Source of the DNA: Delphinus delphis
Taxonomy: Eukaryota; Chordata; Mammalia; Artiodactyla; Delphinidae
Direction: 5' to 3'
DNA length: 64,000 bases
Assembly: GCF_949987515.2 (NCBI RefSeq)
Contig: NC_082694.2
Span: forward strand, 41,853,951-41,917,950
The position numbers and the translations under genes are program-made. How positions within the stretch are numbered: position 1 is the stretch's first letter; each line of letters opens with the position of its first letter. Under the pieces are notes generated by a model. It did not search any database. It was given only the letters and a program-made list of their open reading frames with translations, and had not been told where the DNA came from. Positions 24,000-34,814 of this stretch are shown here, piece by piece.

Positions 24000-24115
24000 T
24001 AGCCTTGAATAGGTCATTTAACCTATCTAGACTTTCATTCCTTCATCTTTAAACTGAAGGGGTGGGATTAAGTTACATTTACCTTTCTATCCATGCTAAA
24101 GATTCTCTCCACTAT
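24000..24115 (+). mobile_element. MIR SINE fragment, sense
   Basis: 'aataggtcatttaacctatctagac', 'cattccttcatctttaaactg' and 'ggggtgggattaag' correspond to the MIR core and 3' half. Confidence 0.55.
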
Positions 24116-25358
24116 TTAGAGCTCATTGGGAATATAGTGAATGACTAAAGACATCTTATTAGTTACTTTCTTCAATGGTTCAAGATTTCTAGTAGCTTTG
24201 GATAAAAATATGTATTGCATAATTATTTCCACTCTAGTGTTGAAAATCCCAATAATGTCTGGCCAAGAGAATGGAAGTCCATGACCTGAAGCTCTTATAT
24301 TAGTAAGGAGTAAAAAGAATATGGCAGGAATACAAATATAGTCAGACAGGTGAATTTCACTGAGGAACCACTGTGTTCTGAACACTGAAACAAGTGTTGG
24401 AGTGATGGAATGGCATGAAGATAGGATGGGGGAAGTATGTGAGAATATAAAATGAAAGGTCCCACAAGGAAAGACCTGAATTCACATTATCTTATGTAGC
24501 GCTATCTTCTATTATTGTCCTCATGATCATAGATTTCCATCCAGTCTCTCTGAAGGATCCTTTTACTTATAAACAAATTCAGATTATGGCAGTGATACTA
24601 GTCCACTGTACTTTTTTTTGTAATGCACAAATAATAGAATTTACATTTAGAAGACATTTTTTCGTCTACTTTTTTTTCTCCTTCTGCTCACTCTGGGTCT
24701 CTTGGAAATGTCATCATCTGTTAGCGTGGCTGTCAACAAGTCACTCCTCATATACCATTTTTCTTTACCTATAAATGAGGATCACATTCAACCTTCCTAC
24801 ATCACACAAACAGTGTGAAAATAAACAAATGACTATGTATGAAAGAGGAACTACAGTAACTTCCTTAAGACGCAAGACAATATTTTTTAATATTATATAA
24901 CAGCAATTCTAATATTTCCTTCAAATGTAATAGTCATTGCCATATTTCTTGGGATAGATTCAAAACAATTTCCCTTTCTTCATAACTAGAACTATCCAGT
25001 TCATTCCTGGACTAATGAATCAAAAAGAAAATGTCTTATCAATTGTTGGAGTTCATATGCAGGCATGGGACAATGGGCAAAGGGGAGGCAAATCCATCAT
25101 AAAGAATGTTGGGACAAACTCTTAAAATGAGCCTATATGTAAATAGTTATTTATAACCAAGACAAAAGTAAGCAACAGCAAGTTCAACAAATCACACAAG
25201 AGATAAAGCAAATTCTCTTTTCTTCCTTATAAACAGGGCAAAACTGGCAATAGAGGTGGTGAAGTAAATATGCAATACTCTCAGTTTCTGGATCATCCTC
25301 TTCATAAATTAAAAAAATATATATTGTGCTCACTCCTTCCCCATACTTTTTGAACCTA
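24116..25358. other. Intergenic stretch
   Basis: Mostly unrecognised. A weak MIR-like core lies near 24715-24830 ('acaagtcactcctcatatac', 'ctataaatgaggatcac'). No coding signal. Confidence 0.35.
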
Positions 25359-25374
25359 AGGTTTCTAAAGTCTG
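25359..25374. repeat. Target-site duplication, left copy (SINE at 25375)
   Basis: aggtttctaaagtctg, repeated exactly at 25687-25702. Confidence 0.92.
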
Positions 25375-25686
25375 GGCTTCCCTGGTGACACAGTGGTTAA
25401 GAATCCACCTGCCATTGTAGGGGACATGGGTTCAAGCCCTGGTCTGGGGAGATCCCACATGCTGTGGAGCAACTAAGCTCGTGCGCCACAACTACTGAGC
25501 CTGTGCTCTACAGCCCACATGCCACAACTACTGAGCCCGCACGCCTAGAGCCTGTGCTCTGCAACAAGAGAAGCCACTGCAATGAGAAGCCCGCGCACCG
25601 CAACGAAGAGTAGCCCCCGCTCCCAGCAACTAGAGAAAGCCCACGCACAGCAACAAAGACCCAAAGCAGACAAAAAAAAAACAAAG
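25375..25686 (+). mobile_element. CHR-type tRNA-Glu SINE, long form
   Basis: Begins 'ggcttccctggtgacacagt', with A-box-like 'tgacacagtggtt' and B-box-like 'gggttcaagccc'. It has the long body with two ccacaactactgagcc repeats and ends 'gacccaaagcagac' plus an A-run. A perfect 16-bp target-site duplication flanks it. Confidence 0.94.
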
Positions 25687-25702
25687 AGGTTTCTAAAGTC
25701 TG
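25687..25702. repeat. Target-site duplication, right copy
   Basis: Exact repeat of 25359-25374. Confidence 0.92.
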
Positions 25703-25939
25703 AGGAGCTTGAATATAATTTGCATGAAGCTGTCATGGTCACACATCCCTCTGTCGGGAAGGTAACAGACCGCAGCGCAGCATCCAACCACATCTGATAA
25801 GAAGTTCAGAAAAGGAAGTCGGTGAAGGTATTGTTAAATTCTAAGTCAAGGTCCAAGTGGTCAGAGAACAAGTGAGAAAAACACATCCACAGACAAATCC
25901 ACTGCAGGCTTTTTACGTTTCAGGGGAGATGGCCCTAGC

Positions 25940-26120
25940 TCCCACCCTGAAGTCTTAGGTCTGGGTCTTAATTAACTCTGCAATATTAAACAGCCACATA
26001 TTTCTTTGATTTTCAATTTCCTCATCTGTAGAATAGATTAACATCTACCCTATCTCTTAAGGTTATTTTGAGATGCAAATGAAGTCAAATACACGGAATA
26101 CTCACATAAAAGTTATGTTA
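25940..26120 (+). mobile_element. MIR SINE, sense
   Basis: 'ggtctgggtcttaattaactc', 'tttcaatttcctcatctgtagaatag' and 'ggttattttgagatgcaaatg' follow the MIR core and tail. The TG microsatellite starts at its 3' side, and 'gcctggcacttggtg' after the microsatellite may be the rest of the MIR or an L2 tail. Confidence 0.7.
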
Positions 26121-26122
26121 AT

Positions 26123-26126
<4 letters not shown>

Positions 26127-26169
<43 letters not shown>
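26127..26169. repeat. (GT)n microsatellite
   Basis: An uninterrupted GT dinucleotide run of about 21 units. Likely length-polymorphic. Confidence 0.97.
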
Positions 26170-26569
26170 GCTTTGTAAACAGTGTTTCTCCCAGGTAAGG
26201 CTATGTATGTAGCAAAATGCCTGGCACTTGGTGTTTGTGAAATGTTTGTTGAATGTTTGTTGAATCAGAATGAAACTTAACTTTGAAAAATCATAGTTTA
26301 ACATAATAATAAATAATTTAAACTATATCAAAATGCACATTTCCTCTTTCACTGTTGCCATCTCCTTTCTTTCACTTCCTTCATCTCTATTGCTGTCACG
26401 AGAATGCTGAAAACTGTCACTTTTGTTCTCCTCTTTTCCTCCCTTCTGAGTGGGGAGCCAAAGCTTTTCCCTTCCCTTTCTACCATTCAGCAATTTCTCC
26501 GTCCCTTTATATTTCTCTCTCTCTAGCTGTTTAAGTTTTAGCACAGCTTTTCTATTTCTGTAGGAAACC

Positions 26570-27125
26570 GTTCACCACAATGCTTCCAGCTATCATTTAA
26601 TCTTTTTTCCTCCCTAAGGAAGCTCAACTTGTTGATTTGATTTGTGTCATTTAAAACACATACCTATGTCTTCTCCACTAACTCCTTCTTAGCACTTTGC
26701 AATTTCACTTCCGTCATACACTCTACCACGACTGTCCTCAGTAAGGCCACCGGTGAATTCCTTCTGGACAAATTCACAGCCCCCCTTTCCAGCCTCATTC
26801 TACTGGCTCTTTCTATTGTGTTTTATTTCAACAACCTCCCCTTCTGCTTGTTGCTCTTTTTTAAGTTAACTTCGATGACATCGTAATTTCTTTCTCCTCA
26901 TACCTTTCACAGTACTTATTTTGTGATCTCTTGCTCAGGTTCTACCTACCCTCTTTTCCCATTAACAGCTACCCCTTCGGGCTCAACTGGGTTTTCTCCT
27001 ATTTTGGTCTGACCCTCACCTCACACAAAAAGACTGATATGGTCTTCATTATTACCAGTACACATACTGATGCTATCCAAACCTCCCTTCCTTCTAAGAA
27101 TGTTTCCTATTCTGATCAGTGTGTC
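26570..27125 (+). mobile_element. L2 LINE internal (RT-region) fragment, sense
   Basis: 'gactgtcctcagtaaggccaccggtgaattcc' and the following pyrimidine-rich text to 'aacagctaccccttcgggc' track the L2 ORF2 reverse-transcriptase region (aaggtcaccaatgacc type). No frame remains open along its length. Confidence 0.5.
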
Positions 27126-27129
27126 ACTT

Positions 27130-27147
27130 AAAAATCTTACTAGCATG
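27130..27147. repeat. Target-site duplication, left copy (micro-L1)
   Basis: aaaaatcttactagcatg, repeated exactly at 27203-27220. Confidence 0.93.
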
Positions 27148-27202
27148 AAGCAGAAACTAACACAACATTGTAAAGTAATTATACTCCAATAAAGATGTTA
27201 AA
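27148..27202 (+). mobile_element. Micro-L1: 55-bp 5'-truncated LINE-1 insertion
   Basis: Only the last bases of an L1 3'UTR are present ('cagaaactaacacaacattg', 'attatactccaataaag') plus a short A-rich end. The same terminal words occur in the L1 tail at about 52699-52743. An exact 18-bp target-site duplication shows that this is a genuine, severely truncated insertion. Confidence 0.92.
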
Positions 27203-27220
27203 AAAAATCTTACTAGCATG
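27203..27220. repeat. Target-site duplication, right copy
   Basis: Exact repeat of 27130-27147; it overlaps the A-tail of the insert. Confidence 0.9.
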
Positions 27221-27289
27221 TAAAATCCAACAAATTAAAATAATTCAAGAACAGATAAAACAAACAATGGTGATACTAGGTAGAACAGT

Positions 27290-27465
27290 GGGAATGTTGC
27301 CTGGGAAGGGACACAGCCTTCTGGGACGCTGGAAATGTTCTATACCTTGATCCAGGTGATGGTTACACAAGTATATGTATACAAGTATAAAAAGTCATCA
27401 AACTATGTACTAAAGATATGTGTACCATACTGCAAGTAATACCTCAACTTTAAAATCAGTTCACT
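27290..27465 (+). mobile_element. Old L1 (L1M) 3' terminus, sense
   Basis: 'gctggaaatgttctatacc', 'ttgatccaggtgatggttac', 'aaagtcatcaaactatgtac' and 'gcaagtaatacctcaac' match the typical last 170 bp of L1M elements. Confidence 0.75.
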
Positions 27466-27866
27466 GAAAACAACAAAAAAGGTTCTGCACACAGTATGCA
27501 CGGCAGTGTTCGACTAAATAAACATGGCATCAGTTAATGAGAACAGAAAGAAAACATTGATGAAAAGTACTATATAGTGAAAAGGAGATTTTCCTAGTAC
27601 CAGCTCTCCAATTACATGATATTTTGGCATCAGAGATTTGACCAAGTGCTAACAAGATTAAGTTAGTTAAAGTCAACTTGGTGAATTAAAATAGTTTGAG
27701 TATAAGACTTTGAATATGGAATATCCTTATATAAATGACAGTATTTTAAATCTAGTTCTGGGAACTTAACACCTATGACTTTATTTGAATAGGCCCTTGG
27801 GCACTGGGATTATTTGTTTGTGATGGGTCAGAGTATATCCTTCAGGAGAGAGTAACAGGAGGTTCA
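27466..27866. other. Intergenic stretch
   Basis: Nothing recognised before the palindrome cluster. Confidence 0.35.
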
Positions 27867-27927
27867 CTAATATAAGATCTAGATCTTATATTAGATCTAG
27901 ATCTTATAAGTGACTAGATCACTTATA
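27867..27927. repeat. Cluster of palindromes built on agatctagatct
   Basis: 27867-27894 is a perfect 28-bp palindrome (half-site ctaatataagatct). The word agatctagatcttat then recurs at about 27893-27907. Next comes a hairpin with stem ataagtga/tcacttat around ctaga (about 27906-27926). Overlapping inverted and direct repeats in about 60 bp. Confidence 0.88.
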
Positions 27928-28451
27928 CAGGATCTAGCTTAATAGAATAAGAAAATATGCTAGACGTAGAGAAACCTCTGAAGAGGAAGAAAAAGTATAC
28001 AAGAATGTCAGGAGAATGGTATAATTTGGGACCTACATTATTGAAATTCTAGCAGGTTCTGACTTGATTGTCAATGCTAGTGAAAAATTGTATCACGTCA
28101 CCAATATAGGACTGTACAGAACAAGAGTGTGAATTATGGAACAAGAACACAACTCATGTGACAGATGCATTTGTATCTTGAGATACATTTGTTGCCTGCT
28201 CTGGTAGGATCTGTGTTGAACTACAAGTTACTAAATAATTTATTTGTAGGAAGAACACCAAAATTATTCTTAATACTCTTTGAGTGGGTCTATAACCCAG
28301 GATATGTGTAATTAATAAATAAAAGCATTTTCCCCTCCAAGTGATCTACCATGTGTTAAGCTGGGCAGTTGTAAAGATGAGTGTAGGACATCACTCATAA
28401 ACTTGTGTGGTTGAGATGATTCCACGAGACATGTCCTAGGGTACATATGTT
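27928..28451. other. Intergenic stretch
   Basis: Unique-looking sequence, no gene or repeat recognised. Confidence 0.35.
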
Positions 28452-28475
28452 ATTGATTATATATATATAATCAAT
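28452..28475. repeat. Perfect 24-bp AT palindrome
   Basis: Half-site attgattatata followed by its exact complement. The nearby sequence 28476-28512 is also TA-rich (catatatatgtata). Likely cruciform-prone. Confidence 0.9.
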
Positions 28476-29498
28476 ATTGTAACAATAATCATTATACATA
28501 TATATGTATAAAATTTTTAAAAACTTTGATGTCCTTTGACAGCATATCATATAACCATTAATGTGCTTTGGAAGCAAATCATTCCATTTATGTTTCTGAG
28601 ATTTCTTGACCCACTTCTGCCTGGTTCCTCAGAAAATCATGACATCTTTGACTGGGGTGATAGTTATTTATATATTGTGGCCATCTGTTCTTGTTTATTT
28701 AATAAGTGCCAGTCTTCTGGCAGTGATGCAGTAACTAGTTTTAGAAAGATAGTGATACATGCTAAATATCTGAAAAATTTACTTTAAAAACCTGAAATTC
28801 TTTACTATGGTAACTTTTCCTTGTATCATTTTGTATATTGGTGTTCATCAGTGAAGTATGATTAAATAGAACCAAGAAAAAAAAATTGGCATATCTATTG
28901 CCACATACAAGGACTTCTTCATGAAGACGAGACACTATTATTTACATATTTCCTCCCACTCATAGATCAGAATGGCCAGGCCATAGTAAATTAGAGGTGA
29001 TGAAATCCCTTAGGCATCCCCAGCTCTATCACACACATGTGAATCTTGTCATTGGTCTTCTTACTGTGGCAATTTTACAGAAGGTTCTACAGAATCTAGA
29101 CTGTTCATAAATTTGGTTGGAAGAAAGTATTGATCTTTGATTTTAGAATATAGTTTAGAATTCTTTGGTGTTAATCAGAACTACCATAATTGTAATTGTC
29201 TGATGTTTTCTGCAATATGAATTTTGACTCTCAAAATTTGGCCCATGAAACACCAATGAACCAACAATCAGGGTTCTCTTAATGGGGAAGAAATCAAATC
29301 AATAAATGCAATTCTTTTTTCTGTTTCTTATGGGTCAATGACAATACAATTCCAAAGACTTCTTTTTTTAAACAGACTAACTCTTACCTGTCATTTAGTA
29401 AACTACAAAGTTACTAAAATTTGGACACTAATAGTACTTACTGAGGGCTTGAATTAGAATTATACGAAAACATCTTTTGGTGTATCTTACTTGCAATG
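28476..29498. other. Intergenic stretch
   Basis: No gene, RNA or confident repeat recognised. Confidence 0.35.
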
Positions 29499-29510
29499 CT
29501 GCAAATTCTT
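29499..29510. repeat. Target-site duplication, left copy (SINE at 29511)
   Basis: ctgcaaattctt, repeated at 29799-29810. Confidence 0.82.
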
Positions 29511-29798
29511 TTTTAAAAAATATTTATTTATTTGGCTCATTGGGTCTTACTTGTGGCACACGGGATCTTCATTGCAGCATGTGGAATCTTTCGTTGTGAT
29601 GCGTGGGCTCTTCGTTGCAGTGCATGGGCTTCTCTCTAGTTGTGGCTTACGGGCTCTAGAGTGCACAGGTTCAGTAGTTGTGGCATGTGGGCTTAGTTGC
29701 CCCGCGGCGTGTGGGATCTTAGTTCCCCAACCAGAGATCAAACCTGTGTCCCCTGCATTGGCAGGCAGATTCTTAACCACTGGACCACCAAGGAAGTC
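29511..29798 (-). mobile_element. CHR-type tRNA-Glu SINE, long form, antisense
   Basis: The minus strand reads 'gacttccttggtggtccagt' at the head, B-box-like 'ggtttgatctc', and the long body, ending in a short (AAATA)n/A tail at about 29511-29533. More CpG-decayed than the other copies, so older. A 12-bp target-site duplication flanks it. Several open frames cross it but are not genes. Confidence 0.9.
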
Positions 29799-29810
29799 CT
29801 GCAAATTCTT
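29799..29810. repeat. Target-site duplication, right copy
   Basis: Repeat of 29499-29510. Confidence 0.82.
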
Positions 29811-31128
29811 GCTGTACGTGCACACACATAAAAAGTTGGAGTCTCTGCAAATAGCAGAAAAGACAGTTTCTTTCATTTGTTCATGGTTTCTAACAGCTAT
29901 TCTTTTTCTTTTTCAATTACTTAATAATAAATTATAGCTTTATTATAATTACTGTGTTTTGGTGAGTGTTGTCTGGTTAACTCTAGAATATGTAGGGATG
30001 CATATTTTAATCAAGAATATTTTGTACCTATATCTGGATTTTAAGATATGTATGTTTTGGAGTTCAGATATGCATAAATCATACCCCTCTTGCTTAGGCA
30101 GATGTATGCATAATCTTCTACCCCTCATACATAGAGTGATACTTTGTTAATACCAAACCCTATTCACCTGGATATGGCAGATACGTGGGTAGTGGACCTT
30201 AAGGTCTTTTAAACCTCTTAATTTGGTCTAACTATAATAAGAACTACTGCTCCAAATAATTTCTTATAATAACTTGTACTGTCATGTCAAATCATCGTTT
30301 ACATGCTTTAAGTCACTTCTTTTCATTTTATATGAAACTTTTTTCTCCATAACACAGATAAACATTTATAACTATAGATGCAACCAACATAGAATAATTT
30401 TGCTATTATTAAGTTTACATATTGCTGGGTTTTCATTTAGCGTCACATTAAAGCAAAATTTGCTATAATTGGTAATCCAGGAGCGTAATGTGTGCCTTGG
30501 CTACATACTGCTATTTTCCATCTTACATTAAAACAATATTCCCTGTTTGATTGGGTATGGGACCATGCTAGTGTCTGGGTGTAGCTCAGATCAGACAATC
30601 TGGAGTAACATAACCTCCACATGGCTAAGATACGTGGTAGGGCTAAACACTGTTTGCAAGTGGGCCATAATGTAAATTCCTTTGTTTGGCTGAATTATCT
30701 TGAAATTATAGCCTGTCATGTCCTGCTTTGTGTTATAAGTAAACCATATTGTGTTTGTATGTATCCTTTAATTTCTACATAATTTCAATATTACTTTAAT
30801 AAATTTCATATAATCACATTAAAATAATAGCACTGGTATTGACCTTGAAGACCATCTAATTATTTATCTCTCAAACTGGGATTCATCATCCTGTCTGGTA
30901 CAATGAGGAACTTGGGTTACTCAAAAATACAATATTTTTGAAATAAAAAATATATTTATTGTATACCATATCAATATAAATATTTTTTTTAATCAATGGG
31001 AATTAAAAACGTTATTTTGGAGTTAAACACTTTCATATCATGTTTCATGTAAAATAAACATGATTTTTTTCTAGTAGTGTATGAGATTTCAGAAACATTC
31101 CTGTATTCAGTGGATTGTGTTTGTATGT
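29811..31128. other. Intergenic stretch
   Basis: AT-rich, no gene or confident repeat. Confidence 0.35.
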
Positions 31129-31745
31129 TGTAATAGTTTTCTATTGCTATCATAACAAATTAGCACAAATATGGCCACTTGAAACAACACTCATTTAGTG
31201 TCTCACAATTCTGTAGGTCCGAAGTCCAGACTGACTATACTTGTTTCTCTGCTCTGAGTTTCATGAGGCTAAAGTCAAGGTGTTGGGTGGATGGGCTCTT
31301 ATCAGGAGGCTCTCGAATGAATCTGATCATTGGTAGAATTCATTTCTTTTTAACTGTAGAGCTGGGGTCCTCCCTGCTGTATGTCTGCCAAGGGCTAGTC
31401 TTTGCTTCTCCATACTATCTGTGTTCCTTCTCATTTTTTCTATGAGTACCTGACCCTCCTCCAGCAAAGGTGGATCTAATCCTCCTCACAGTTGGAATCT
31501 TCCTGACTTCCCCTTCTGCTACATCTTATTTGCCTCTTCCTGCTTTAGCTGGAGAAAGTTCCAAGAGCTCTTAAGGGCTCGTGTGACTGATTTGGCCCAC
31601 CTGGATATGCAGGCTATTCACCCTATCTTAAGGCTCCTAACCTCAATTACTTATGTATAGTCCTTTGTCATGTAAAGTAATACACTCATAGGTTCCAGGA
31701 ATTAGGACACAGACATCTTTGGGAATCATTATTTGGTCTATCACA
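31129..31745 (+). mobile_element. Solo MLT2-like LTR (ERVL)
   Basis: Begins with TG in 'tgtaatagttttctattgct' and continues 'cataacaaattagcacaaat', 'gtctcacaattctgtaggtc', 'aaagtcaaggtgttggg', 'aggttccaggaattaggacacagacatctttggg'. It ends with CA at 'ggtctatcaca'. Order and both ends match an ERVL LTR of the MLT2 kind. No retroviral internal region adjoins it. A 5-bp duplication is not evident. Confidence 0.78.
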
Positions 31746-31794
31746 GATATACTCTTAGACACTTGGGAGAAAGCATGAGAGGCACTGATATTTT

Positions 31795-31920
31795 AATCTT
31801 AAAGATGAGGGAAGTCAGGACCAGAGAAAGTGAGGTGACATACTAGAGTTTATACAACCAATTAATTACTGTTTTGCAATTAGAACCTTGTGATCCTGGA
31901 TTCCAGTACAATGATCTTTT
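31795..31920 (-). mobile_element. MIR-like SINE relic, antisense
   Basis: 'aaagatgagggaagtcagg', 'agtgaggtgacatactag' and 'gatcctggattccagtacaatg' follow the reverse-complement MIR pattern. Weak. Confidence 0.45.
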
Positions 31921-33220
31921 CTACCAAAGCAAGCTGTCATTCAACTTAATAAAATATTTATAGCCTGTGTAATATCATATTTAGACTTTGTCCTTACAAT
32001 GAATGCCAAATGGAGGATCAAAAAAGCCAGGAAAATAGCTGCAATTTGTAAATATTCACATATTTATACTCAATTATTTAAAGACAATATTAGGATATTC
32101 AATTCCCTTTTCTCACTATTCCTCCAGATTTTTAGCACTGTTCTGATCCAGTCTGATCCTGGGAGTTTACTAAAGTGAGCCAGACTCTCAAAAGGAGGGG
32201 TATTATCCAGAGAGAAATGCCCAATGTAGAGCCTCTGTGATTTGCTGAAAGTTCAATGTTGATACTTTTTGTAACTATGTACAAAAAAAAAAAATCTCTG
32301 TAGCAGCTATTTATATTGCTTTATAAACGGTATTGTACAGCGGTGGCATGCAATCTCATACTTCACAAGTGTAGCAGTACACTTAGGTGAATCTATAAAA
32401 CTTTATACTGGTACGTCAAATTAACCTTGCACCACTGTGCTCAAGTAAAGCATGCTTTGAATTTTTCAGTAATTCTTCTGTGCATCAAGGAAACCAGGTC
32501 ACTACAGGGACTCTTTGGGAGACAAGGGGATGTTCAATTCCTGAAGGAAACAAACTTGACTCAAAGGGCTTCAGTAAAATACGGATACGCTGATCCTCTA
32601 CTCTTTCTTACTTTTCCTCTTCCCTCAGGTTCTCCTCCTTTCCTCCTGTTTGTACATTGGTTATGCTCTGCTTGCTCTTGATTCTTTTTCCTAAAACCCT
32701 TGCATTCCCTCCTAATTCTTACATGGAATCAACAATGAGGCTGATTAATCAGAAAAGTATACAGAGCATGGTTGTTTAAACCCTACGATGGAAGACACCG
32801 TGATCACCAAATATTCCAACTGCTCTCTTTCTTCCCAGTTTTTCTTTCTTTTCGATTAGGGCCCTCTTATTAGGTCTGTCCAATGGACTGTGAGTAGAAA
32901 TGAAATGTGTCACTTCCAGGTCAAGGCAGTTAAGAACCAATATGCCTCTTGCATTCCTTTCCTCCTCTACTATGGTGATCCTTATGTCCATGAGTTCCAG
33001 ATGGTGAAGTGACAACATAGAAGAGGGTTGCTCAACCCATGGTGGATTTTAAGTGGGCAAAAACAAGACTTTTTTTACTAAGCTTCTGAGATTTTTGCAT
33101 TCAGTCTAGCCTATCATGACCAATTCAGAAATTGGTAGCACAAGTGGGGAACTGCCATCACAAAACTCTAGAATATGTTCTATTAACAGTATAGAAACAG
33201 ATATTGGAGGCTGGAAAAAA
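31921..33220. other. Intergenic stretch
   Basis: Nothing recognised. There is an A-run at 32282-32293. The open frame near 32776-33018 on the minus strand has no recognisable domain. Confidence 0.35.
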
Positions 33221-33231
33221 TGGCAATGTCA

Positions 33232-33438
33232 TGGGGCTTCCCTGGTGGCGCAGTGGTTGAGAGTCCACCTGCAGTGCAGGGGACACAGGTTCGGGCCCTC
33301 ATCTGGGAAGATCCCACATGCTGCGGAGCGGCTGGGCCTGTGAGCCATGGCTGCTGAGCCTGCGCATCCAGAGCCTGTGCTCCGCAACGGGAGAGGCCAC
33401 AACAGTGAGAGGCCCGCGTACCGAAAAAAAAAAAAAAA
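33232..33438 (+). mobile_element. CHR-type SINE, short cetacean form
   Basis: Head 'ggggcttccctggtggcgca', A box 'tggcgcagtgg', B-box-like 'ggttcgggccc', then 'gcaacgggagaggccacaac' and an end at 'gcccgcgtaccg' with an A15-like run. The flanks share only tggcaat (33221-33227; about 33439-33445), so the duplication is short or eroded. The short form with a pure A-tail is the class that multiplied in cetaceans. Confidence 0.93.
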
Positions 33439-33885
33439 TTGGCAATCCTTGTTCTACAGTGACCAAGCATTTGGGAAAACTGTCATCAGTAGTAATTTGG
33501 GAAGTGGACCACACAAGTGAATACTGAACTGGCAACTCCAGGTCAAAGTATTGGAAAAGCAAACAACAGTAGTGCATCTTACTTATTATGTACTGTGCGT
33601 GGAGGAGTACCAAAAGAATGAGATTAGCTCAGAATTATCTGGTTTGTAGCAGGAATGAAAGGAAATATAGGGTTAAGAAATGTGGACTTTGCAGGGTTGA
33701 GAAAGCCTATGGCTTCTAGAACCCAATCAGGTAAAAAACCGTACTAATAAAGTTTTTGAGGATCAAGTGTCCAATAAATGCTACCAGCTAGATTAAATGA
33801 CTAGGGTCAAAAATAAAAATAACTTTGAGCCTTTCCATTCCACTATAAAAGCCTTAAAATAGCTGCCTTTGTTTTTGAAAGATAA
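33439..33885. other. Intergenic stretch
   Basis: No gene or recognised repeat. Confidence 0.35.
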
Positions 33886-34001
33886 TGTGTTAGTTTCCTA
33901 TTGCTCTGCAACAAATTACCAAAAACCTGCTGGCTTAAAAGTATGCCATAACTTATAGCATGTAAATTGTATCTCAATAAATCTGTGAAAACCCCCAAAT
34001 A

Positions 34002-34340
34002 GGGCTTCCCTGGTGGCTCAGTGGTTGGGGATCCGCCAGCAGTGCAGAGGACATGGGTTCGGGCCCTGGTCTGGGAGGATCCCACATTCCGCGGAGCGGC
34101 CTGGGCCTGTGAGCCACGGCTGCTGAGCCTGCGCTCTGGAGCCCGCGAGCCACAGCTGCTGGGGCCAGCGTGCCTGGAGCCCGTGCTCCGCAACGGGAGA
34201 GGCCACCGCTGTGAGGGGCCCGCGCACCGCGGTGAGGAGTGGCCCCCGCTTGCCGCAACGAGAAGGGGCCCGCGCGCAGCAGGGAAGACCCAATGCAGCC
34301 TGGAATAAATAAATAAAATAAGTAAATTTATTAAAAAAAA
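34002..34340 (+). mobile_element. CHR-type SINE, long form, very GC-rich
   Basis: Starts 'gggcttccctggtggctcag', with B-box-like 'ggttcgggccc'. The body is unusually CpG-rich ('cgcggagcggcctgggcctg', 'ggggcccgcgcaccgcgg') and the tail is (AAATA)n to about 34340. The head reads tggttggggatccgccagc rather than the usual ttaagaatccgcctg. Possible 6-bp duplication caaata. Several overlapping open frames on both strands come from this GC-rich body and are not genes. Confidence 0.92.
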
Positions 34341-34599
34341 TAAACAAATATCTATTTGTTTCTCATTTTCCATGGGTCAGGACTCTGGGCACGGTTTAGC
34401 TGGATCCTCTGTTCAGTGTCTCACAAAGCTACAATCAAGATAGCATCTGGGGATGTGGTCTCATACAATGTTGGAGGGCTCATACAAGCTCACACAGTGT
34501 TGGCAGAATTAATTTCCTTGCCTCTGTGGAACTCATGGCAATATGCTTCTTCAGGGCCAGCAAGTCTCTCTGCTGCTTCAAGGGTCTGACAGGTAGATA

Positions 34600-34655
34600 T
34601 TTTTTCAAGTTATATATTTTTATTGACATACAATATCATATTAATTTCAGGTGTC
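34600..34655 (-). mobile_element. Short L1 3'-end insert, antisense
   Basis: 'ttttattgacatacaatatc' and 'attaatttcaggtgt' read as the antisense of a cetartiodactyl L1 3' end (ttattgaagtatagttgattta type), placed inside the ERVL-type LTR. Confidence 0.5.
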
Positions 34656-34799
34656 TGTACACCAGGGGTGGTAATCTTGGGGGCTGTCTTAGAATTCTGT
34701 TTACCACAGAGAGAGACAGAGAGAGATGGGTGAGAGAGAAAGAGGAAGCTAGAGAGATTACAAAGTTAGGAAATAGAGTAGATCTGAAAACCGTACCTT

Positions 34800-34814
34800 A
34801 AAAATAGGTTTGAG
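34800..34814. repeat. Target-site duplication, left copy (SINE at 34815)
   Basis: aaaaataggtttgag, repeated exactly at 35137-35151. Confidence 0.92.

Larger units (their letters stand above)
33886..34708 (+). mobile_element. ERVL-type LTR, interrupted by SINE and L1 bits
   Basis: 5' part: 'gtgttagtttcctattgctc' and 'aacaaattaccaaaaacc' to about 33935. After intervening insertions the LTR resumes with 'catgggtcaggactctgggcacggtttagctggatcc', 'ctgttcagtgtctcacaaag' and 'gttggcagaattaatttcc', and ends 'gtcttagaattctgtttaccaca' at about 34708. The inserts are a short A-tailed piece ('gtaaattgtatctcaataaa', about 33960-33985), the CHR SINE 34002-34340, and an L1 end (about 34600-34655). Subfamily unresolved. 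Confidence 0.65.

Noticed and set aside
25582..25797. Open frame with basic residues crossing a SINE end
   Set aside because: Most of it is CHR SINE plus A-tail (KKK run); the rest is flanking sequence.
29491..29937. 148-codon plus-strand open frame
   Set aside because: It lies across an antisense CHR SINE; the peptide is a translation of SINE sequence, and similar frames appear in other SINE copies.
33843..34373. 176-codon minus-strand frame with Ala/Arg/Pro-rich product
   Set aside because: It covers the GC-rich CHR SINE at 34002-34340. The composition comes from the SINE, with overlapping frames on both strands.
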